A DNA stretch of 64,000 nt. Source: Gordius sp. MW1. Its lineage: Eukaryota > Nematomorpha > Gordioida > Gordea > Gordiidae. Below the pieces are notes generated by a model that was not told the origin of the DNA, searched no databases, and worked only from the letters and a program-made list of their open reading frames with translations. Position 1 is the first letter of the stretch, and every line of letters begins with the position of its first letter. The stretch lies in assembly GCA_964036665.1 (NCBI GenBank), contig OZ038526.1, forward strand, positions 3,782,001 to 3,846,000. Reading direction: 5' to 3'. Positions 56,415 through 64,000 of this stretch are shown in pieces. A program made the translations under genes and the position numbers.

Positions 56415-59400
56415 TCAAAGGTAGGAAAGATTGGGGTGCTGTGCGATGGAATTTAAAAAAGGGTTCGTGTTGCGTTTCGTCAAAGCTTCATGAGTCTTGT
56501 TGGTAAAGTCCGTCGAAGTTCGAGGCCCGGGGTTGGAGTCGCCGCGAGAGAGCGGTGCTTGGGAGCTGGAGCAGTTGTTGGGTGATTGTTGGCTAACGCT
56601 GGGCGATTTTAGGTATGGATGGACCATGGCCGTTCGCCCGTCCAAGCGTATCGGAGTGGAGGGATTGGCGTTAGTGCTGCTGTTGTCACCAGTGTACCCT
56701 AAGAGATGCCCTAAATGAGGGGCGTTGCGTTGAATATGTTAAAGGTAAGAATTATTTTTCCCAAACTAGCTGAATTAATTCGTTGGTCTCCGATTAATAA
56801 AGAGTAGTAAACCTTTAAGGCTAAAGTAATAAAAATATGGTTTTGCTAAATTTGAGTAGCAACTAGAAAATTTTGGTAACTATCGATAAATACGGCATTA
56901 AAAAGAAGATACAAAAATATTATCTATTGTTTCGCTTGAAATGTTAAAACTTACCACGATAGGAGAGGTGATAATTATATGGGTAGGCGTGGGCAGGCCC
57001 ATTCATCATACCCAACCCGGGCAAGATGTTGTGAGATTCTAGGAAGGGATTCGTAATTTTGGTGGCGTCACCGTTCGCGAGATTATCCATTTTGAAACCT
57101 AGCGATATGATTACAAGCATACACATATATTTGTCCAAAAGCTCTTCCACAAACTAAAACACAAGTGTACCACGTAGGGGCCCGTCTTAATACGCGATTT
57201 TGAATCTAGATTAAAAAAGCGAATGCACGTTAAAACATAGCCGCGTCTTAATACGAGCGTCACGTCATTTTTGTCCTGTTTTTGCTCATAAAAACAAATA
57301 TTTATCCTTTAATTACGCTTATTAATGCATATTCATATGGTAACTAAACTAAAATTGTTGATTCCACGACATGTACATCGCGTATTTAGGTAAACAAAAA
57401 TATGGCGCTTTCAAGTTGAATCATATATTAATAAAATGTATATACTACCATTTAAGGCGTGATAACTATCCCCGTTGCTCAAACCGTTGAAGAGGGTGGA
57501 AGACGAGGTGCTGGGAGCCAAGGAGCAGGCCGGGGCAAAATCTTGCGTTATTTGTCGACACAAACGTTTAATACTGTCACCGCCGTCGGACGACGCGAAA
57601 TCGAGAAACCCGCTAGCCGTCGCCCCCGCGACTTGACAACCGTTGACGTTGTTAGGGTGCGGTGTGACGGGGTGATAACCGTTGGGGACACCTTCGTGTC
57701 CGGATGATATCACGTTGGTGAGGGGTAGGGCATGGTTGGGCACGAATGCTGATATTGTGGCTACTTTATGCGCGTCGCTCGAGCTCGACTTGTCACCACC
57801 TTTCGAGACATTGCGAAAAGAAGATGCTCATTATTTGTTTTAAGTATTACAATTTACCATAATTTGGATTCCGTTGCGATCGCCTAAATTGTAATACAAC
57901 CAACACCTCAGCGCGCATTGACTTCGCCACAAAATAGGTTGAGTAAAGCCATTACTATTGCTTAGCATTAAAAATAGACGCGAGAATGACAAATTATACA
58001 AATTCAAAGGGAAGAGCAACCATATTACACTGCCTGCCTTAATAGCATGAAGACTTACGAGTCGAACCTTATTTGTTATGATGATAAAAAAGGAGGGCAC
58101 CACCCTAATCTAACGGATAACGTTTTGTAGAACATTTTCGTGCTTTAGGTCATACTTCTGAAGACGGCGGAGGGGTCGTTAGACAGATAGTCATCTTTGG
58201 AGGTGTACTCCTCGCGCCTTTGCAGCGTGGAAGGCAACTCCATGAGGCGCAAAGATAGTTGCTTTTTGAAGGGCGAGAATGATTTGCTGGTGAGTTGGGG
58301 GCCTCGAAACGAGGCCTGCCTCAACAAATCCAATTTTACCGTCGGCCTTTCCCTCGCGGTGATAGGCAATTCACGAGGCTTATCGACGATGGAGATTTCT
58401 AGTGGATGAAACGAGAAAAATTAGTTACTTAATAATCGAAACATATTAAAGTTGCTGTGCCAACACTTGTGGTAACTTCTAAATACCGGCGCGTATCGAA
58501 ATCTCGTCTTAACGCAAAATATCACGCAAATAAAAATCATGTGTTAATGCTTGAAAACTTAGAGATCAAAACTTCTACCGGGTCAAATAAGGCTAAGGGG
58601 ACAAAGGGATAGATATCTCGCACAAGGCTCGCGACTAAGGACGTCAAAACATAACGGGAACAATGGTCAGGAATGTCGAGGATTGTAAAAATGAGCGTCA
58701 ACGCCATAATATTAAATTCGGCAAAGATATGTGGCGCGCAAAAACCTGAAAAGTTTGGGCGGACATTCTCCTGCCCATCAACCAATTTATCGGTGAGCGT
58801 TCCGGTTTTGAACGAACCGAATCGGGTAAACGAAGTTTGGTTGTTGCCGTCGAATTTTATAGCTACGCCGCACTCCTTGTCGCGCGCCTGTTTGCGCTCC
58901 AGGCAGGCCGCGAACGCGCACCCAACGGCGTGGCTCAGGCGTTCGCCCTAAAACATCGCGATGCCATTTATTTAAATTTACACATAGTTTCGGGCATGAA
59001 TTTTGAACGAGCGCTCCCAAAATCCTTAAATTCATATAATGGCAACTCTTTTTCGAAATCCAACCTGATGTTATTTAACTAGCTTGTAATGATTTGGGAA
59101 CGCTCCCTCATGGAGTAATATCGTATAAAATTTTTTGCAACGAAGCTGCTGAAATGATACGCGAAACGTAAGCCATAAATGAGCACAAACATAATATTCA
59201 TTTGATAGTAAAGATTCAATTATAATTTTTAATAAAATTTTTTATTATCCAAATACTATTACTACAATGTTCAACGATCACTGCGCATAAAATAAATATA
59301 ATAGAAAGTATGTGACGCTAGCGGCAAGTAACGTGTACGCGTTTTAGCAAAGGGAAAGCCATGGCAAAGTATGTGAAAGTAGTGAAATGGTGGCGCCGTA

Positions 59401-62182
59401 TGCAGAGGTAAGGAAGTAAAGCGAGTCAATAATGCGACCCAAACGATGCTGCTCAGACCGATAACTTTGGCAAAATGATTACATTCCTCACAGGCGAGTA
59501 GCCATGGCCGAAATTTAAATTTCTTTCTTATTAATAACTAATTTAAATGGGTTTAATTATTATTATAAAAAGGCGAGAGTAAATGCTCTGATTGCTATGC
59601 TAAAGAGAAGGGATTTTTCCAAATAGAGCGCCATGAAGTTTCGCATATCTTCTACGCCAAGTTTATTTTTGTTGCATTATAAATAAAGTGTCGAAATATT
59701 TTTTGAATTTTTCCTCCCCCTTGAGAAAATCCTGGCTACGCGCCTGATTCCTCATTAAAAATTCCAAACTTCACGGTGAAAGTGTCACGTGTTCTTTATG
59801 TTATGCTTTGAGTGTGCTAAAACACCCCCAAAAGTGGAATCACAAAATTATTTACTTAAAGGGTTCTTATATTAGTTATGAGCCAAAGGTCTCGGTCTAA
59901 GTGCACGAATGGGGGTGCGAAAGGAGCGTAGGCAGCAGAAGAAACGCAATGGAGTCGAGAGGGGGGGGGAGGGGGCAAACGGGGACTTCTTACTCACCTT
60001 GACGACATCGTGCTTCTTGAACAACGACATTTTCTGGCGTACGCGCGCGTGCGACGGGTAAAAGAAGATGTAACATCACGCATGTAAGTTTGAATGGCAA
60101 CAAAAATAAACACTACACTCACAAAACATGTCAAGCGCAATCGTATAACATGGAACGTGACGAGAGTTATTTAAAAAAAACTAAATTTAACCAACTGTCA
60201 CATGATAAGAGACTTTACAGAAAGAGTTGCCAATTAGGCCTGGAGGGGAAAAGGTGAGTTACGAGGCGGGAAAAACTATATTTAAAAGCGCACTGATTCG
60301 TCTGTCGTTCATGCAAGGTGAAAGGGGGGAGACAGAGAGGATGCCAATTTTCTATTAACACAGTCAGAGGAGGTTCAAGGTTAGTTGTCTTTTCAAATTA
60401 ACCAGGCTTTTAAATATAATTTTAGTGCCAAAAACTTAATTTTCGTCCATATTTACCTAGGAAATTATATTAAAAAATGGCATGGTTGATGATTAAATAT
60501 AAATCATTCTATAGATATTGCCTTGCCATTTTATTTAAGGTTCATACTGCACCGATGATGACACTAAAAAGTAATTTGTTCATGCTGAGGAGCCTATAAA
60601 AACTGGTTTGCAATATGGCTGTAAAGAGGTGATTTAATCTCTGGACTCTCTTTAATATTCTAATAAAAAACTCCGATAATGACGTTAACAAATTTGTAAA
60701 ATCAACCAACAAATAATTTACACTAAAATCGTGCGAAAGGAGAAAAGTTATGGCCAGCGTTGTGTTACGACTTACGGAAAATTTAACGGCCAAAAAGCCG
60801 TGGCACATCCACCTCCGGGTCGCGCCGTCGCGGCAAATGTAGGAGAATCCGCGATCGTAATTACGGTCCGGGGCGCAAAACGAGACCTTCTCTATCGTTT
60901 GATCCACGATCAGGCCCTACGTGTTGCGTTAAATAAACCCCAATCATTTTTTTACTAATCAATTAAATAGTTATATCGATTTTCGTGCGTAGAGCATTAT
61001 AGTACGACAAAGTGCACGAGACGAATATATATTTATATAGAGCATGCGACAAAGGGCAAAACAAAATGGAAGCATGCTCGGGGTGCAAGTTTTGGGTCGA
61101 TAAGGTGCATGAACGAGAGAGGTATCTAACAGGCTCAGGAATACAACGAGGAGGAGCGTCATGCTAAATGCAATTTTAAGTATCAGTCCGTTATTGTCGA
61201 ACAAATCTTGGTTGCACGAGACATAAACGACACAGGCACTAAGGAGACATATATACAAAGTCCAAACTCCGGAGACCGACGTTAAGCGCGACTCTACCTG
61301 GGTCGCAACGTCTATGACTTGGATGCTGGTCGTCGATATTTTCAGCAACGCGAACGTCGGGATCGATTTTCTCACAGTCTGCGCGTGTCACCGCACGTTG
61401 GTGGTATAATAAATGGAAGCGTATACAATTAAGTGGTACTGGTCAATTTTAACTTTGAACGGCCTACCCTATAACTCTACGCCTAACAACTCTCGCGCGT
61501 GTGACAAGTGTCGCGCCAATCACCAACCTCCCCTAAAAAGTCACACCTATATTGCCGGACAAGCGTGGCGAAATGTGTAGTAGTGTTATAAAAACGGGTG
61601 GGTTTTGTTAGGTCGCCCTTTGGTTTTAGTCGACTAAACATAGACAAACCCAAGAGCCGTTTTTACAACACTAATACGTAGCAATTCCGGCAACAGGGCA
61701 GACAGTTCAGGGAAGTTTTAAAGAAGGGGGGGGGGGGAAGGGAGCGGGTAAGGGGATATGTAAGTTTCGAGAAAGGGTAAAGCGCCCACAAAAAGTACTT
61801 TGGAATCCTTGTCTACGACCCTCAGGGCTTCGCCGCTAACATGCAAAACGGCTCTCATCGGTTTCCTCTTATACCTCTATGAAATGGATCAAACATTTAA
61901 CGTGATTAACGTGTATAATTCTAATTAAGTTCAAACGCTAAAGATTTTTTATAAAATAAAATTAAAACTTTGTGAAAAAAACTTATTCGTTAAAGTAAAA
62001 TTAATTCACGTTAAAATTCAATATAAATTAAAAGGAGTCACCCTTATATGCATTATCATGAACTGACGATGAAGGTTAAAAGAGGGGAGAGGGGATGTGA
62101 AACGACTTACCTTGAGGACCTTGAAGGCTTCTTCGCAAACCTGCATGCCCCGGGATTCGAAAACCTCCGTACAACCCAAATA
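56415..62182 (-). CDS. NUMB: Numb endocytic adaptor / cell-fate determinant, 5' partial
   Basis: Exons on the minus strand: 62111-62182, 61799-61876, 60776-60916, 58746-58947, 58156-58398, 57449-57799, 56955-57098 and 56415-56698; every phase agrees. The PTB domain is nearly complete: [75 protein letters not shown] and [19 protein letters not shown]. The Numb-specific block follows: [26 protein letters not shown], and [11 protein letters not shown]. The C-terminus has two NPF motifs (TNPFLES, TNPFLNS), which bind EH-domain proteins. The PTB lacks the vertebrate insert after the VLK helix, like insect Numb. The first exon(s), expected to end in CSFxVK, lie right of 62182 and were not found. 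Function from the family: asymmetric inhibitor of Notch via α-adaptin and EHD/Eps15. Confidence 0.96.
59706..59745. repeat. MITE right-end fragment within NUMB intron
   Basis: TTTTTCCTCCCCC, then AAAATCCTGGCTACGCGCC: the right end of the CATGGGCGTAGCC family without a left partner. It lies in the intron between the fourth-last PTB exon and GERLSH exon. Confidence 0.55.
59998..60030 (-). CDS. Possible alternative first exon within NUMB
   Basis: An 11-codon ATG segment ([11 protein letters not shown]) ends at a strong donor, AAG|GTGAGT, in phase 0. The next NUMB exon (GERLSHAVG) also begins in phase 0. If used, it would give a Numb isoform lacking most of the PTB domain. It may equally be chance or belong to an unrelated transcript. 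Confidence 0.3.
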
Positions 62183-62355
62183 CTAAGCGGAAAAAGCATA
62201 CAAACACAATTAAGCATACACGGCTAATATCATTAAGACACGCGAAATAGAATAAGCGTCTACTTTCAGAAATGCTTGACACAAAAACAATAGTAAAGAA
62301 ACAAATTAAAAATCTTTACGAAATTCGTGTATGAGCTAACTCATTTGGTCGGGTC

Positions 62356-62522
62356 CATGGGCGTAGCTATGATTTGGATTTAGAGGGGGGGGGGCAAAAA
62401 TGAATTAGGAAGGGGCAAAATGAATTTGAAATTGTAGCCATAAATTATTTTAAATTTTAAAATATTTTTGGATTTAAAGGGGGGCGGCCGCCCTTCCCTG
62501 CCACGCCCTGGCTCCGCCCATG
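62356..62522. mobile_element. CATGGGCGTAGCC-family MITE, copy 11
   Basis: Ends CATGGGCGTAGCT and GGCTCCGCCCATG, with a perfect 8-bp duplication GTCGGGTC (62348-62355, 62523-62530). It lies upstream of the first visible NUMB exon. Confidence 0.93.
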
Positions 62523-62530
62523 GTCGGGTC

Positions 62531-63138
62531 TACCTACAATAAGGAGAATGGTTTACATTCTAATAATATTTGTGTTACTTCAAACTACTAAAGCTCATTT
62601 AATGTAATTATACACATTTACACATATGTCACCCCAAGCCCAAACATGACATAAACCTAATTATAAATTTTTACAGTTATGAGCTCTACTTCAGCAAAGC
62701 AGATCACGAAATCTGGTTGATGTTGCAAGCAACATTATTGAGGTACCCTTATCACTTAAAATCCTTAGCCGTTTATGGGGTCGGACCCGGGTTAAAAAAA
62801 TATTTTTCCAAAGTGCCGACAGCATATAAAATTATGCAAAAAATAATCTCGTTCAACCCAGCATTAACGTGATGGAAGGAGGGGTTAAGGCTGTGTACCC
62901 TTAAAAAGCTTACTGAGAAGCGTCGTCGAAAGCATTGATTAAGTAAATGTCTGTTTATACAGCTGGCACGCGTACGGGGCTCGAGCCAACCGTTCAGAAC
63001 TAAGGCTAATTGATCGATTCAAAGGTATAATTAGCCCCCCCTCCCTGGAAATAATAAGTGTTTTAACCTTGACATATGGGGACGCGGTGATTGTTTTAGC
63101 GTCGTAATTAAGTGTCTAATCGTATGGGGATTGTTATG
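62531..63138. other. Non-coding stretch upstream of visible NUMB exons
   Basis: Probably a long NUMB intron or 5' region. I searched the minus strand for the missing PTB start (a CSFxVK-like block with a donor) and did not find it. Confidence 0.35.
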
Positions 63139-63146
63139 CGGTAATT

Positions 63147-63323
63147 CATTGAGTAGCCTAGCCAGCATTGGAATTAGAAGGGGGCAAAAATGATATGGGG
63201 GGGGGGGGGAGGCAAAATGAACATTTTCTGAAATTTTAGCCATAATTTTTATAAGTTTTAACAAATTTTTGGATTTATAGGGAGGCAGCCGCCCATCCCT
63301 GCCCCCCCCCGGCTACGCACATG
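63147..63323. mobile_element. CATGGGCGTAGCC-family MITE, copy 12
   Basis: Ends CATTGAGTAGCC (mutated) and GGCTACGCACATG, with a perfect 8-bp duplication CGGTAATT (63139-63146, 63324-63331). Inside: the family G-run, GGCAAAATGA and C-run. Confidence 0.9.
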
Positions 63324-63480
63324 CGGTAATTAAAAAGCTAGGATTGGTAGGGGGAAGGACGGGCGAGTCGCGATGGCGTTATCACTCTTGAAACAAACGG
63401 AGATTCGCGACGATAACGAGACAGGCGGTGGGTGGTGGGGAGCTGATTAATGTTGAGCCAGCCTAATACATATTCCCACC

Positions 63481-63616
63481 CTTGGGCGTAGCCAGGATTT
63501 GAATGGGGGGAGGAGATGGTAATAACTTAAGGGGAGGGGCAAAAAGATGTTTTGTTTAAAAATTGGGGGGGGGGGGGGGCAGCTGCCCATTCCTGTCCCC
63601 CCTGACTACGCCCATG
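63481..63616. mobile_element. CATGGGCGTAGCC-family MITE, copy 13
   Basis: Ends CTTGGGCGTAGCCAGG and GACTACGCCCATG, only about 160 bp from copy 12. Flanks TTCCCACC and TTACCATC match at 6 of 8, so the target duplication has decayed. Confidence 0.78.
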
Positions 63617-64000
63617 TTACCATCTATGGTACATCTCATGCCAAATCGATGAAATGTTCAACTCCTACATCTACTTATTTAAAAAAATGAAGCTAAATGT
63701 TAATACTTTTCAAGCTAATAACACAAAGCGCTCGAGAATTATTGTACATATTTAAGGTACCCTAGTAATTTAAGAAAGTGCCAAATAATGGCATTTCTAA
63801 ACCATAATTCCGTCTATCCCTGCGCCCACCAACACTACGGGTGCCTTTCAAAGGTGAAGCCAACGGGCATGTAAATGGTACCATTCGCATTTAAAAATAA
63901 CGACGTGTAATTAGAACGACGTGTAAAACAGCCTTAAACCGCGCACGCACTCACCCACCCTAAAAACACCCGAGTAAAACCAAAAAACGTTTTGGATTTA

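Noticed and set aside
60971-61375. 134-codon open frame on the minus strand between two NUMB exons
   Set aside because: It lies inside a NUMB intron, has no recognisable motif, and its hydrophobic stretches look like chance translation of AT/CG mix. No splice or start context supports it.
1-64000. CRISPR arrays, bacterial operons, rRNA genes
   Set aside because: None seen. The tandem repeats here have no regular spacer structure, and the genes are spliced and eukaryotic.

Overview
This is a eukaryotic nuclear window from an animal, strongly AT-rich (poly-A/T, ATT/TAA runs throughout). The host genes are spliced and recognisable as animal genes: pyrroline-5-carboxylate reductase (minus, running off the left edge), two tandem secreted cystine-knot genes that look Spätzle-like (plus), PRRC1 (plus), argininosuccinate lyase (minus), the SNARE BET1 (plus), the translocon subunit TRAP-delta/SSR4 (plus) and Numb (minus, running off the right edge). 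Numb plus Spätzle-like ligands suggests a bilaterian, and the Numb PTB has arthropod-like spacing without the vertebrate insert. I cannot name the phylum. Many introns are very short (about 32-48 nt); the long ones are long because they hold transposon copies.

Layout: 1-2.3 kb PYCR; 3.2-6.8 kb a nested pile of DNA-transposon repeats; 8.1-12.8 kb the Spätzle-like gene pair with hAT-type MITEs; 13.4-17.8 kb a MITE, a small non-coding LTR element and a decayed gag region; 18.2-20.1 kb PRRC1 and 20.9-27.2 kb ASL, transcribed towards each other, with a 3.1-kb ASL intron holding a second copy of the 5.6-6.6 kb repeat; 27.4-32.4 kb a near-intact Ty3/gypsy element with almost identical LTRs; 32.6-36.0 kb a second gypsy pol on the other strand; 38.1-38.7 kb BET1; 39.9-40.6 kb a probable membrane-protein gene with a MITE inside an intron; 41.3-44.8 kb an RTE-like LINE relic; 45.3-46.0 kb SSR4; 47.3-48.8 kb a hAT relic; 49.9-50.5 kb a putative tail-anchored repeat protein; 52.3-55.0 kb a non-LTR retrotransposon with a C-terminal restriction-like endonuclease; 56.4-62.2 kb Numb, with MITEs upstream.

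The host genes are unrelated housekeeping or signalling genes; I see no operon-like functional grouping. The most distinctive material is (a) the tandem Spätzle-like ligands with matching intron phases, (b) a dispersed MITE family with CATGGGCGTAGCC ends and 8-bp target duplications, one copy with another hAT element nested inside it, (c) a gypsy element whose first ORF is made of ~20-aa repeats, starts on the first base after the LTR and shows no gag, and (d) TIR elements filled with hairpin-forming tandem repeats and tRNA T-arm sequence. All exon joins were worked out by eye from splice signals, reading phase and family similarity; none has transcript support here.
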